Notes: generated by a model not told the origin, from the letters alone. DNA of 64,000 bases from Ignavibacteriota bacterium (GCA_013285425.1 CP053447.1:1184001-1248000); one strand, 5' to 3'; positions 35,891 to 45,669 are shown, counted from the first letter of the stretch. Program-made: numbers and translations.

Positions 35891-38107
35891 CTATTTAGCT
35901 GAGTAATAATAATAGTACTTATACTTATAATACGTACCATAAGCACTATTAGTATCAAAGCCATTAAGTACAATCCCGATCAGTGTTGCATTATCGTGCT
36001 GAATAAGTTGATTAGCTCTTTCCATCATACGATGTTCAGTTATCTCTGAGGATACAACAAGTATGGTTCCGTCCACTTTTTTTGTTAATATTTCAGCATC
36101 TGTAACAGCAATAATAGGGGGGGAATCAATTATAACATAGTCAAACTTGTCCCTAACAAGTTTAAGAAACTCATCCATCTGCAATGAATCAAGCATCTCA
36201 GATGGGTTTGGCGGAATTGTGCCCGAAGTTATATAATACAGATTTTTCAATGTGCTTTTGTGAACAATTTCATCAAAAGTTTTTTCACCGACAAGATAAT
36301 CAATTAGTCCTGGATCCTTTTGGGCTTCAAAAATGCGGTGTACCCTTGGCTTTCTAAGATCACAATCAACTAAAAGTACTTTCTTTTCAGATTGCGCAAA
36401 ACTTCCAGCAAGGTTTACTGTAACAAAAGTTTTTCCTTCCTGTGGAGCTGGTGAAGTGACAACAATTGTTTTTAGATTTTCTTTATCTGGTCTCGAAAAT
36501 TGGATTCTTGTTCTGAGTGCTCTGAATGATTCACTTGATACTGAATCTGGTTTGTTTGAAATAATAAAATCAATTTTGCTGTTCTCTTTTTCCATAAGCT
36601 CATCAACCCGTGGAGTCCATCCCAGCAAATTCATATTGCTGTTTTGAATATCTTCAGGAGTTTTAACAGTGTTATCGAAATAATTTTTTAGAAAGACATA
36701 TGCAAATGCCAATCCAAAACCAATAAAAATTCCAACTATAATAATTAAAAACCTGTTTGGCTTACTCGGTCTATCGGGTGTGCGTGCGTTATCAATTATC
36801 AGAACATTACCCGGCTGTGATTGCTCATTAATTAAAGCTTCCTGATATCTCTCTTCGACCAGAGTATAAAGCTTTTCTAAAGATTCTCTGTTTCTCTGGA
36901 ATCTGGCAAGTTCTATAGATGTTTTTGGCAATCTGTTAAATCTCTCATCATATCTTTTAACTACTACATTTAATTCAGCTAATGTAGTACGCAGAGATCC
37001 GTTTTTTATTTCTTCTTCAATTATTTTTTGACTGAGGCTTTTTACTTCTTCGGGACTGCTTGCAAATATACCTGCTTTAAGCACTTTGATTTTTTCATCA
37101 AGTTTCTTTTTAAGTTCATCTATTTTATTGTCATATTCCTTCAACTGTGTAGAGAAATCAGTTTTAGGTTCAGCTTTAGCCACTGATAAATCGCGGCGTA
37201 TCTGCAGCTCTGAAATCTGATTTTGAAGTGCTTTTATGTATGTTTCGGAAGTAGCACTGGCAAGATAATCAGCAAGTTTTGGGTCCTGCTGTTGGAGTTC
37301 ATTTTTATATTGTTTTAAAATTTCATTTGATGCTTCAAGTTCAATTTGTACTGCGTTTCTTTGTGCTTCAAATTGTGCGAGCTGTTGTATTAAAGTTTGT
37401 GCCTGCTGATCAAGCGCTATTATACCTCCTTTTTCCTGATATGATCTTAAAATCTCTTCAGCTTCATTAAGTTGTTCTTTTTTCTCTTGTCTTTGATTAT
37501 CGAGAAACTTTCGAACAAAAATTAATTGATTCCTGTTTATCTCTAAATTATACATAAGATATTCTTTAGCATAAACATTAGCAATCAAAACAGCTTCTGA
37601 CGGCTCTTTAGATTGAACGCTTATATCAATTATATCAAGCCCTCGCTTTTGTTCTATTTGCACCGCATCTTCAAGTATTTTAGCTGCTTCAGGTACGCTT
37701 GCAGGGGTTTTATCTTTTCCTAATTCGTCAACTAGCAAAAGTGAGAAGTCATTTTTATCAGGACTTTTTAATAAAGTATCTATTAAAATTTTCGCAATTC
37801 GTTCTCGCAAGTTATAACTTTTAAGTATTTCAATTTCATTAGCAATAAATCGGTCGTTTCCATAATCATTTATTTCAGGCAGAAGAGGGGATTGTAAAAT
37901 GCTGCCGCCGGGTTTTGTGATCTTTAAAGCAGTGAATGTTTTAAAAATATTAGGTGCTGTTAAAGCATAGATGATTGAGATAATCAGGCTTGCAGCTAAT
38001 ATTGTTAATACCGGTTTAAGATTAACACTGAATAATATTAAATAATCTTTTAATGTACTGCTTTGGTGTTCATCAAAGCCAGGTTCAAATGAGTTCTGAT
38101 TGTTCAT
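35891..38107 (-). CDS. wzc: Wzc-like polysaccharide co-polymerase / bacterial tyrosine kinase
   Basis: This 738-residue inner-membrane protein controls chain length and export. It has a first membrane segment near residue 33, a Wzz-type periplasmic domain, long coiled coils (about 200-430), the PxxP-like region RTPDRPSKPNRF and a second membrane segment (about 450). The cytoplasmic BY-kinase follows, with Walker A VTSPAPQEGKTFVTVNLA (about 550), LLVDCDLRKPR (A') and YVIIDSPPI (B). The C-terminal tyrosine cluster YGTYYKYKYYYYYSAK is the autophosphorylation tail. It lies 9 bp after the SLBB gene, the usual Wza-Wzc order. Confidence 0.93.
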   Translation of the reverse strand: MNNQNSFEPGFDEHQSSTLKDYLILFSVNLKPVLTILAASLIISIIYALTAPNIFKTFTALKITKPGGSILQSPLLPEINDYGNDRFIANEIEILKSYNLRERIAKILIDTLLKSPDKNDFSLLLVDELGKDKTPASVPEAAKILEDAVQIEQKRGLDIIDISVQSKEPSEAVLIANVYAKEYLMYNLEINRNQLIFVRKFLDNQRQEKKEQLNEAEEILRSYQEKGGIIALDQQAQTLIQQLAQFEAQRNAVQIELEASNEILKQYKNELQQQDPKLADYLASATSETYIKALQNQISELQIRRDLSVAKAEPKTDFSTQLKEYDNKIDELKKKLDEKIKVLKAGIFASSPEEVKSLSQKIIEEEIKNGSLRTTLAELNVVVKRYDERFNRLPKTSIELARFQRNRESLEKLYTLVEERYQEALINEQSQPGNVLIIDNARTPDRPSKPNRFLIIIVGIFIGFGLAFAYVFLKNYFDNTVKTPEDIQNSNMNLLGWTPRVDELMEKENSKIDFIISNKPDSVSSESFRALRTRIQFSRPDKENLKTIVVTSPAPQEGKTFVTVNLAGSFAQSEKKVLLVDCDLRKPRVHRIFEAQKDPGLIDYLVGEKTFDEIVHKSTLKNLYYITSGTIPPNPSEMLDSLQMDEFLKLVRDKFDYVIIDSPPIIAVTDAEILTKKVDGTILVVSSEITEHRMMERANQLIQHDNATLIGIVLNGFDTNSAYGTYYKYKYYYYYSAK

Positions 38108-38116
38108 AAAAAAATC

Positions 38117-38626
38117 TTATTTGGTTAAACTGATAATTATTGCAACAATTGATGCAAGTGCAGTTGTGATAGATAGATAAAACGACACATCTTGTCTAAG
38201 AAAATATCTTGGTTCACCCGGCACAATTACTACATCCCCTGCTGTTAACTTTGGAAAACTTATTTCGGTAAGTAATGTATCTTCCCATAGTAGGTCATTA
38301 AAGTTAAATTTAAGCAGTTCAGATTTTTCGTCTGTTTTTCTGAATATCCTCACATCTTCCATCAATGCATCCTCTAATGGACCGCCTGCAAAGGAAATAA
38401 GATCATTTATATTGCTGTAAGAAGGTATTATATAGTAACCGGGAAACTTAACATAGCCCCATAATTGCACTTTTATATTTATACCGGATGGGTCAGAGTA
38501 ATCAAATAATGCGCCTTGTGTCTGTCTGTAATTGTTCAGATTACTGCCTATCTGTACGTCATCCTGTGCTTTTAATAGCATTGAAAATGAAAAGAATATA
38601 AATAGCAAAAAACAAATTTTATTCAT
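38117..38626 (-). CDS. Short SLBB-domain polysaccharide export protein
   Basis: This 169-residue protein has a signal peptide (to about residue 20, LLKAQD). It has one SLBB-like domain (about 50-135: VQLWGYVKFPGYYIIP, INDLISFAGGPLEDA, LTAGDVVIVPGEP) and a C-terminal hydrophobic segment (about 148-167). Wza exporters have about 350-380 residues, a lipobox and a Poly_export domain; those are absent. It may be an accessory SLBB protein acting with the outer-membrane protein upstream. Its gene is 9 bp upstream of wzc, so the two are cotranscribed. Confidence 0.78.
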   Translation of the reverse strand: MNKICFLLFIFFSFSMLLKAQDDVQIGSNLNNYRQTQGALFDYSDPSGINIKVQLWGYVKFPGYYIIPSYSNINDLISFAGGPLEDALMEDVRIFRKTDEKSELLKFNFNDLLWEDTLLTEISFPKLTAGDVVIVPGEPRYFLRQDVSFYLSITTALASIVAIIISLTK

Positions 38627-38956
38627 GTTTAAATTGTTAATATTGTTAGTAATTCAAATATAGGAAAATTTTGTATTTAGTTAAATCTGATATGGAGATA
38701 ATACTTCAGGACTTCTGAATAATTATTTCAAAGATAAAAAAGTAGAAGAGATTACTGCACACTGCTAAGTCTGATCATTCCAAAATCTTTTTAATATAGT
38801 AAAGTAACTTGATTAGAATTTTTACAACAGTGGTTTTTCAGAACTCTCTGATACTAAAATTATCATTCCCAAAATCCAATACTATACTAATTCAACATTC
38901 TCTCGAGCGAATGGTTAATAGAAAAAAAAATTAAATATCCTTCATTAACATTTTAT
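38627..38956. other. Intergenic region
   Basis: This 330-bp AT-rich spacer lies between the outer-membrane protein gene and the SLBB gene. I see no ORF, RNA gene or repeat, only possible minus-strand promoter sequence for the SLBB-wzc pair. Confidence 0.45.
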
Positions 38957-40123
38957 TTAAAGTGAGCTTCCTACTTTAATTCTGATATTTACAAAGAAAG
39001 ATGAAAAGCCGATACCGCCGCCTTTTAAATTTGTAATAATTATACTTGGTCCTATTGCAATAGAACTATAAGCCCAGTAGTCAAATATTTTTTGGATTGC
39101 GATATCCATTACAAATTGATTATTACGTATCGGGCTGTTGAACATATAATCCATTCTAAGGTCAAACACACTTCCTGCAAGTGTAAGTTCTCTTCCTGTA
39201 AATCCAACATGATATTCGTCAATAAACCTTGCTGCGTAAAATTTGCTTCGCAGTGCTCCTAATATTTTTACAGGATATCTGAATTCCCAATTTATGAATC
39301 CTCCATCTAACATATATGGCTGGTATTTAATTGTCCCATCAGGATTTCTAACAATGTTACCGGCATTTACAGTATTCTTCTGATATTTCCTTATTAAGGC
39401 AGAATCAAAATCCGATGTTGTACTTAAATATCCTACTTCAAAGAAGTTACCAAATGGTATAATGTAAGATAACTGAACTCCTTCAGTTACAAAAAGATTA
39501 TTATGGTTTTCAGAGCTTTTGAGTTCAGTCATTGCGTCAACACTTAAAAAAGCACCGACTTTAGCTCCAAGAATATGGAAATTGACTTCAGAGAAGTTTG
39601 TTTCAAGTGCTCCGGAATAAGGTGTACCAAAACCAATTGATAAACCGATATCTTTCTTCAATGGGATCCCAAATCTTTCTCCTCCCATTATTTGCACATA
39701 AGGGTTGATATATCCTAATGTAGGTGATATTTGAAATACGGTTGGCGGATTTAAAATGTTATTAAAACGTAATTTATCAATAACTCTTGTGAAGACACTA
39801 CCATAGTTTATAGTTTCTTCTAAATTAAGTTTAAAAGGATAAGTTATTATCCGAGCACGCGTTTCTGGTTTTAATGCTAGTAGTGGATAGAGACTCCCTT
39901 TCACTGATATAGTTTGATCGGTTACATTTCTCAGATCAACTACAATTTCTGCTTTCGGATCCGGAGGGTCTATAAACAGCTCTTCCTGAATATGAATAAA
40001 TAAACTATCATCAAGTGGTTCCATTTGATAGTACAATATTTGTTCCTCTTCTTCCTGAGCATTTATGGTTATTGGAAAAAGAAAAACAATCAAAGCAAGT
40101 ATGGTAAATATTGGTATTTTCAT
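38957..40123 (-). CDS. Predicted outer-membrane protein of the polysaccharide locus
   Basis: This 388-residue protein has a signal peptide (residues 1-22, cleavage near INAQ), then an acidic stretch. A short N-terminal periplasmic segment (about 50-75) has AEIVVDLRNVTDQTISVKG. A region rich in amphipathic strands follows (YINPYVQIMGGERFGIP, LSIGFGTPYSGALE, and others), compatible with a beta-barrel. It has no family I can name. Its place next to the SLBB and Wzc genes suggests an outer-membrane part in polymer export, which is inference. Confidence 0.6.
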   Translation of the reverse strand: MKIPIFTILALIVFLFPITINAQEEEEQILYYQMEPLDDSLFIHIQEELFIDPPDPKAEIVVDLRNVTDQTISVKGSLYPLLALKPETRARIITYPFKLNLEETINYGSVFTRVIDKLRFNNILNPPTVFQISPTLGYINPYVQIMGGERFGIPLKKDIGLSIGFGTPYSGALETNFSEVNFHILGAKVGAFLSVDAMTELKSSENHNNLFVTEGVQLSYIIPFGNFFEVGYLSTTSDFDSALIRKYQKNTVNAGNIVRNPDGTIKYQPYMLDGGFINWEFRYPVKILGALRSKFYAARFIDEYHVGFTGRELTLAGSVFDLRMDYMFNSPIRNNQFVMDIAIQKIFDYWAYSSIAIGPSIIITNLKGGGIGFSSFFVNIRIKVGSSL

Positions 40124-40882
40124 TTTTTTTATTTTTTTATCAGATTATTATCTATTTAGTGCTCTGAAAATATTGTTATCATATAATTTCATTTTTTATA
40201 TGAAAATCAATTATTGTTTTAGGAGTTTCAAAGGTATATTAAAACAATTTTCAGACCGAAATAAGTCTTTTATTTTGAGCCGAATAATTAACTAATAGTA
40301 AAATTTACTAACGGCTTTAACAATTTGTAAACAAAAATAAAGATTTCTCAGGTTATAACTAAACTGATAAGAGAAAGAACGAGTATTTTTTCTATGCAAT
40401 TAAAAATAATTTTATTTGTAACAGAAAGAATTATAGGAAAGGATGAAACTGAATCTCAATCCAAAGTCTGCTTAAGACAAAAAAAATTCCTAGAATTGAG
40501 TCTTCTGACAATTATTGTCTTTATATTTTCTTAATAATATTGGGATTACTTTTAAGTAGTCTGACATTAAAATCTATTTATTATATCTAATTGAGTAGCA
40601 ATCTTACCGGTAAAATAGCTTTTCAGGAGACAGTGATCAAAGTTTTTTCTTGAGTCTTTATAATTTCAATAACGAATACTAGTAAGGCATAAACAATGCA
40701 GTTTGAAATCAGATATGCAAGGTAATAATAGAATATAAGTTGGGATTAGGTTTATCTATTACACTCAAAAGATAAATTGAAAATTGAACTTAAGAGAAGA
40801 AATTAAATAATATTCTCTCTACTTGAATATATATGATAAAATATACTTAATTAGCTTTAGAATAATTAGTTAAATGATTTAC
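40124..40882. other. Intergenic region, 0.76 kb
   Basis: This long AT-rich spacer lies between wbpD and the outer-membrane protein gene, both minus strand. No coding frame, RNA gene or copy of the intergenic repeat was recognised. It should contain the promoter of the 40123-35891 operon and may be a place for regulation. Confidence 0.4.
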
Positions 40883-41470
40883 CTAATCACTTACAACGCC
40901 ATTATCAGTTAGCGTATAAGTTTTTTCTGACTTCTCACAAAATGCTTTACCTTTCTCGTCAAATCTAAGTTTTTTTCCAGCCTCAGACACCCAACCAACA
41001 ACTCTTCCGGGATTTCCTATTACCAGAGCATAATCAGGTACATCTTTAGTAACTACAGAACCTGCTCCAATCATACAATGTTTTCCAAGTGTGTGCCCAC
41101 AAACAATTGTAGCATTTGCACCGATTGAAGCACCTTCTTTAACCAATGTTTTAATGTAGTATTTTGCACCAACTTGCGGATACTTACATCTGGGATCAAG
41201 AATATTTGTAAAAACCATTGATGGACCGCAAAAAACATAATCTTCTAATGTTACTCCTTCGTAAATAGAAACATTATTCTGGATTTTACAATAATTTCCA
41301 ATTGTAACATTATTTCCTACGTTAACATTTTGTCCGAATACACATTTCTTACCTATTCGGCTCCCGCTTTGTATATGTGAGAAGTGCCAAATTTTAGTGC
41401 CTTCTCCAATTACAACATTTTCATCTACAACTGCGTACTCATTAATGTAATAATTTAACTTTTCTTCCAT
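40883..41470 (-). CDS. wbpD: UDP-2-acetamido-3-amino-glucuronate N-acetyltransferase (WbpD/WlbB type)
   Basis: This 195-residue left-handed beta-helix acyltransferase transfers acetyl to the 3-amino group of the uronic acid. It has hexapeptide repeats GEGTKIWHFSHIQSGSRIG, CVFGQNVNVGNNVTIG, NVSIYEGVTLEDYVFCGP and VIGNPGRVVGWVSEAG. FTNILDPRCKYP and GANATIVCGHTLGKHCMIG match WbpD. The C-terminus has an extra tail (about residues 165-195). It lies 24 bp after the dehydrogenase gene. WbpE, needed to supply the amino group, is not in this window. Confidence 0.9.
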   Translation of the reverse strand: MEEKLNYYINEYAVVDENVVIGEGTKIWHFSHIQSGSRIGKKCVFGQNVNVGNNVTIGNYCKIQNNVSIYEGVTLEDYVFCGPSMVFTNILDPRCKYPQVGAKYYIKTLVKEGASIGANATIVCGHTLGKHCMIGAGSVVTKDVPDYALVIGNPGRVVGWVSEAGKKLRFDEKGKAFCEKSEKTYTLTDNGVVSD

Positions 41471-41494
41471 GACTTTTCCTTATAGAAATAGTGT

Positions 41495-42439
41495 TTATTT
41501 AATTAGCATTGGATGGTATAGTTCTTTAATATTTGAAACTGAAAGATGTCTTATTGTATAAGCTGTCTCAATAGATGCTCTGGCAGTTTCAATCCCAAAG
41601 CCTTTACCAAGTAATATTTCTTCATATATTTTTGTATGAAGATCTGTAAAACCATCAGTGAATTCAAGCTCATTGCCATCAATTGTTATTGAGCGATGGG
41701 TTGATTTGTTTTTTATTATTGCTTCATTGGGTAGGTCTTTAGAATCTATGGACAAATACCATTTTACATTAGCATTTTTTAGTTCAATAAATCCTGCTGC
41801 TTTATTTGATGATTTTAGAAACAAAAAATTCTGCTTTACTTCTCCAAACAACCACATTAATAAATCAAAGAAATGAATTCCGATATTTGTTGCAACACCA
41901 CCGGAAATATCTTCTTTTCCTTTCCATGAGAAATTATACCAAAGACCTCTTGAAGTAATATATGTAAGCACAACATTGTGTTTATTTTCTGAAGTGTTTT
42001 TTTCCATCTTTTCTTTTATTGCAATCAGAGCAGGGTGAACTCTCAATTGAAGTACTGTAAAGACTTTTTTACCAGTTTCTTTTTCAATTTCCTGTAATTG
42101 GTCCAGATTCCATGGATTAAGCACAAGTGGTTTTTCACAAATAGCATCTGCTCCAACACGTAAGGCAAGTCTTATATGTGCATCGTGTAAATTGTTCGGG
42201 GAGCAAATAGAAAGATAATCTATTTTTTCATCCGAGTGGGTTCTTCTTAGTTTTTCCAAATGTCTGTCAAATCTCTCAAACTCAGTAAAAAAACTTGTTT
42301 TGGCAAAAAATTTGTCCAGTATTCCAACTGAGTCGTGCGGGTCCATTGCAGCAACAAGTCTGTTGCCTGTATCTTTGATTGCTTGTAAATGTCTTGGAGC
42401 AATGTAGCCTGCTACACCGGTTAAAGCAAAATTTTTCAT
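41495..42439 (-). CDS. wbpB: UDP-GlcNAcA 3-dehydrogenase-like oxidoreductase (WbpB/WlbA type)
   Basis: This 314-residue Gfo/Idh/MocA oxidoreductase has the start NFALTGVAGYIAPRHLQAIKD (Rossmann), AAMDPHDSVGILD, LSICSPNNLHDAHIRLALR, CEKPLVLNPWNLDQL and the catalytic-region GGVATNIGIHFFDLLMWLFG. The family oxidises C3 of UDP-GlcNAcA. The length is typical. It lies between wbpA and wbpD, with short gaps (59 and 24 bp), so operon membership is likely. Confidence 0.9.
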   Translation of the reverse strand: MKNFALTGVAGYIAPRHLQAIKDTGNRLVAAMDPHDSVGILDKFFAKTSFFTEFERFDRHLEKLRRTHSDEKIDYLSICSPNNLHDAHIRLALRVGADAICEKPLVLNPWNLDQLQEIEKETGKKVFTVLQLRVHPALIAIKEKMEKNTSENKHNVVLTYITSRGLWYNFSWKGKEDISGGVATNIGIHFFDLLMWLFGEVKQNFLFLKSSNKAAGFIELKNANVKWYLSIDSKDLPNEAIIKNKSTHRSITIDGNELEFTDGFTDLHTKIYEEILLGKGFGIETARASIETAYTIRHLSVSNIKELYHPMLIK

Positions 42440-42498
42440 ATTAGAATTCTTTTTTCATTAAAATTTGATTTCATCAGTTTAATCACTCTGATACCATT

Positions 42499-43842
42499 TT
42501 AAGCTTTGAATATTTTATCCGATTTAATTCCGGCTCTTTCAAAAGCATTTCTTGTATCTAAAATAAGTTTAGAGATTGAATTAATAAATTTATAATTATA
42601 GTTAGAATGATCTGTACTTAATAAAATCATATCATATTTGGTAAGATTGTTTTTTGTTAGTTCAACAGATTGCATATCATAATGATATTTTCTGGTCTTT
42701 GGAAGCTGAGGAACAAAAGGATCATTGTAATCTACCTTAGCACCTTTTTCTCTAAATATTTCTATAAGTTTTAGCGAAGGTGATTCGCGCATATCATCTA
42801 CATCCTTTTTATAAGAAGCTCCAAGTATAAGTATCTTTGATCCATTAATAGATTTCTTGAATTTATTTAATACTTCAGATGCCTTTTCAACAACATAATA
42901 AGGCATGAATGTATTGATTTCACCAGCAAGTTCAATAAACTTAGTACTGATTTCATATTCTCTTGCTTTCCAAGTAAGATAAAATGGGTCTATAGGAATA
43001 CAATGTCCGCCTAAACCCGGTCCCGGAAAAAATGGTTGAAATCCAAATGGTTTAGTACTGGCAGCATTAACTACTTCCCAAATATCTATATTCATTCGGT
43101 CAAAGACCATTTTAAGCTCGTTCACAAGTGCAATATTAATTGAGCGGTAAATATTTTCCAGCAGTTTGGTTGCTTCTGCTGCTCGAGGAGATGAAACAGG
43201 AACTGTCTTTACGATTACCTGATTGTAAAGAGCTAAGGCGATCTTTAAACAATTCGGTGTAACTCCGCCAACAACTTTAGGAATTGTAGCTGTTGAATAC
43301 TTTGGATTATTTGGATCTTCTCTTTCAGGAGAGAATGCCAAATAAAAATCTTTACCAACTACAAACTTTTTGCTGCTTATTTTTTGTGTCAGTGGTGCAT
43401 TTTCAAACATTGGCAGAAGAATTTCTTCAGTGGTGCCAGGATAAGTTGAGGATTCTAATGAAACAAACTGACCTTTTTTAAGATATTCGGCTATTATCTT
43501 ACCTGAATTAATAATAAAAGTCATATCTGGTTCACGGTGTTCATTAAGGGGAGTCGGGACACATATTATTATTGCATCAGTTTCCTCCAATCTTGAAAAG
43601 TCAGTTGTTGCAATAAATTTTCTGTTCTTAATTACCTTTTGAATCTTTTCTTTTCTAATATGTTTTATATAGCTTTTCCCTGAATTTAATATTGGTATTT
43701 TTTTTTCATCTACATCAAAACCAATTGTCTTAAAGCCTTTTAATGCATATTCAAGGGCTAAAGGTAGTCCTACATAACCAAGTCCTATTATACCAATTAC
43801 TGCTGAATTATTTTCAATTTTCTTCAATAGATGATTATTCAT
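42499..43842 (-). CDS. wbpA: UDP-N-acetylglucosamine 6-dehydrogenase (WbpA type)
   Basis: This 447-residue nucleotide-sugar dehydrogenase oxidises UDP-GlcNAc to UDP-GlcNAcA with NAD. Visible are the Rossmann GIIGLGYVGLPLALEYALKG, ICVPTPLNEHREPD, SLESSTYPGTTEE, KLLENIYRSINIALVNEL, and the catalytic Cys motif GPGLGGHCIPIDPFYL. The C-terminal half has ILGASYKKDVDDMRESPSL. This is WbpA type (GHCIP) and not the UDP-glucose Ugd type. First gene of the wbpA-wbpB-wbpD set. Confidence 0.92.
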   Translation of the reverse strand: MNNHLLKKIENNSAVIGIIGLGYVGLPLALEYALKGFKTIGFDVDEKKIPILNSGKSYIKHIRKEKIQKVIKNRKFIATTDFSRLEETDAIIICVPTPLNEHREPDMTFIINSGKIIAEYLKKGQFVSLESSTYPGTTEEILLPMFENAPLTQKISSKKFVVGKDFYLAFSPEREDPNNPKYSTATIPKVVGGVTPNCLKIALALYNQVIVKTVPVSSPRAAEATKLLENIYRSINIALVNELKMVFDRMNIDIWEVVNAASTKPFGFQPFFPGPGLGGHCIPIDPFYLTWKAREYEISTKFIELAGEINTFMPYYVVEKASEVLNKFKKSINGSKILILGASYKKDVDDMRESPSLKLIEIFREKGAKVDYNDPFVPQLPKTRKYHYDMQSVELTKNNLTKYDMILLSTDHSNYNYKFINSISKLILDTRNAFERAGIKSDKIFKA

Positions 43843-43947
43843 ATAATCCTTTTTATTGTTATTTGAATAGATTTACTTTTTTTAGATCTGTTCTTAATAA
43901 GTAAAAAGTCTTATCGCTTTATTGACTTTTAAAAATTAAGGTTACTC

Positions 43948-43979
43948 CAAATTTAGTAAAAAAAATCAGACATGTTTAA
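43948..43979 (-). promoter_or_regulatory. Candidate promoter of wbpABD
   Basis: On the minus strand TAAATTTG (43955-43948) fits TAnnTTTG exactly, about 105 bp before the wbpA start. The -33 region is poor (TTAA or TAAA), so support is partial. Confidence 0.35.
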
Positions 43980-44057
43980 TTGATGAGAAATCCAAATAAA
44001 ACTTTTGTCGATCTTAAATTAAATACATATCAAATTAAACTATAATCTGCTTAATTA

Positions 44058-44089
44058 TTTGTTATACCCTTACAGCATAGTTATTTTTG
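44058..44089 (+). promoter_or_regulatory. Promoter of the aminotransferase gene (Bacteroidota type)
   Basis: TTTG (44058-44061), a 20-nt spacer and TATTTTTG (44082-44089) match the Bacteroidota -33 and -7 consensus at every defined position. The start codon at 44127 follows after 37 bp. This is the best promoter match in the window and supports the taxonomic placement. Confidence 0.6.
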
Positions 44090-44126
44090 GAAAAACAATT
44101 TTATACAATATATAATCAGGTATGAA

Positions 44127-45455
44127 ATGAACACTACTACAAAAAACACTCCTATTGATTTTCAAATGGTTACCCGGAAAATTAAAGATAGTAAATTAGA
44201 AAGCCCTGGCAGAGCATCAATCCGTGAGATAAAAAAACTAATTGATGATATTGAAAAAGCAACTGGCGAAAAATTCGTCAGGATGGAAATGGGCGTGCCG
44301 GGTTTACCTCCAACCAGAATTGGTATTGAAGCCGAGATTGAAGCTTTGAAAACCGGTATCGCAGCTATTTATCCGGATATTTATGGAATACCTCAACTTA
44401 AAACAGAAACCTCCAGATTTGTAAAGTTATTTATGGATATTGATGTTAGCCCTGAAGGTTGTATCCCAACTTGCGGCTCAATGATGGGAAGTTTGGCAGC
44501 CTTTATGACAATCAACAGATGCAATTCCGAAAAAGATACAACATTATTAATTGATCCCGGTTTTCCGGTTCATCGTCAGCAGTTGAAAGTGCTTAATCAA
44601 AAGATGGTATCTTTTGATGTTTACAATTATCGTGGAAACAAATTAAAAGATAAACTCGAATCAATTTTAAGTAAGGGAAATATTTCCTGTTTACTTTATT
44701 CTAATCCAAATAATCCATCGTGGATATGTTTTACAGAAACTGAATTAAAAATAATCGGTGATCTTTGTAATAAATATGATGTAATTGCAATTGAAGATTT
44801 AGCTTATTTTGCTATGGATTTCAGACGAGATTTATCAAAACCCGGAGAACCGCCTTATCAGCCGACAGTAGCAAAATATACCAACAATTATATACTTACC
44901 ATTTCAAGTTCAAAAGTTTTTAGTTATGCCGGACAAAGAATTGGTATGCTTGTTATTTCAGATGAAATTTTTAATCGGAGCTATCCTGAATTAAAAAAAT
45001 ATTATGCAAGAGATTTGTTTGGCCATTCAATTATTTTCGGGACAATCTACGCTTTAAGTGCTGGTATAACTCATTCAACTCAATATGCTCTTGCCGCAAT
45101 CTTTAAAGCTGCAAACGATGGTAAGCTTAATTTTGTTGAAGAAGTCAAAGAGTATGGTGAAAAGGCACATATCATGAAAAACCTTTTTGTAAATAATGGT
45201 TTTAAAATAGTATATGATAAAGATGAAGACGAGCCAATCGCTGATGGATTCTATTTTACATTTTCATATCCGGGTTTTACCGGAGAAGAATTATTGAATA
45301 AGCTTTTATACTATGGAATCAGTGCAATATCTTTGGCAATAACCGGAAGCGAAAGACTTGAAGGAATCAGGGCGTGTGTTTCTTTAGTTAAGAGAGAACA
45401 ATTTAAAGACCTGGAATACAGGCTAAAGAAGTTTCATGAAGATCATAAAAATTAA
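44127..45455 (+). CDS. Class I/II PLP-dependent aminotransferase
   Basis: This 442-residue fold-type I aminotransferase has MGVPGLPPTRIGIEAEIEAL near the N-terminus, YPDIYGIPQLKTE, CGSMMGSLAAF, LYSNPNNPSWICFTE with the conserved Asn, IAIEDLAYFAMDFR with the PLP-ring Asp, and ISSSKVFSYAGQRIGMLV containing the Schiff-base Lys. Substrate is not evident; amino-acid aminotransferase is likely. It is not a DegT-type sugar aminotransferase, so it should not be taken as WbpE. Single gene with its own promoter and terminator. Confidence 0.88.
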   Translation: MNTTTKNTPIDFQMVTRKIKDSKLESPGRASIREIKKLIDDIEKATGEKFVRMEMGVPGLPPTRIGIEAEIEALKTGIAAIYPDIYGIPQLKTETSRFVKLFMDIDVSPEGCIPTCGSMMGSLAAFMTINRCNSEKDTTLLIDPGFPVHRQQLKVLNQKMVSFDVYNYRGNKLKDKLESILSKGNISCLLYSNPNNPSWICFTETELKIIGDLCNKYDVIAIEDLAYFAMDFRRDLSKPGEPPYQPTVAKYTNNYILTISSSKVFSYAGQRIGMLVISDEIFNRSYPELKKYYARDLFGHSIIFGTIYALSAGITHSTQYALAAIFKAANDGKLNFVEEVKEYGEKAHIMKNLFVNNGFKIVYDKDEDEPIADGFYFTFSYPGFTGEELLNKLLYYGISAISLAITGSERLEGIRACVSLVKREQFKDLEYRLKKFHEDHKN

Positions 45456-45574
45456 AGTGAATTTGTTAATGATGTATTAAAGAGTAATACAATTGGAATT
45501 AGTTTTTATTAAGTCTTTGACAGAATTTTAATGAGCAGATATTTTTCAGATATTTTTTTTCTGATAATAAATGA

Positions 45575-45610
45575 CAAACCCAATTTCTTCAAGAAATTGG
45601 GTTTGTTTTT
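45575..45610 (+). terminator. Intrinsic terminator after the aminotransferase
   Basis: CAAACCCAATTTCTT pairs with AAGAAATTGGGTTTG (45591-45605) across a single C, with a T run from 45606. It lies 120 bp after the stop. Orientation of the T run fits plus-strand termination. Confidence 0.85.
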
Positions 45611-45669
45611 AATAAGTAAATAGTAGAGTTGATGATTACTCAGATTATAATCAAATTCAGATAATCATT

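Noticed and set aside
44127..45455. WbpE (sugar aminotransferase) completing the diamino uronic acid pathway
   Set aside because: The motifs are those of class I/II amino-acid aminotransferases and not of the DegT/DnrJ family; it is also on the opposite strand with its own promoter.
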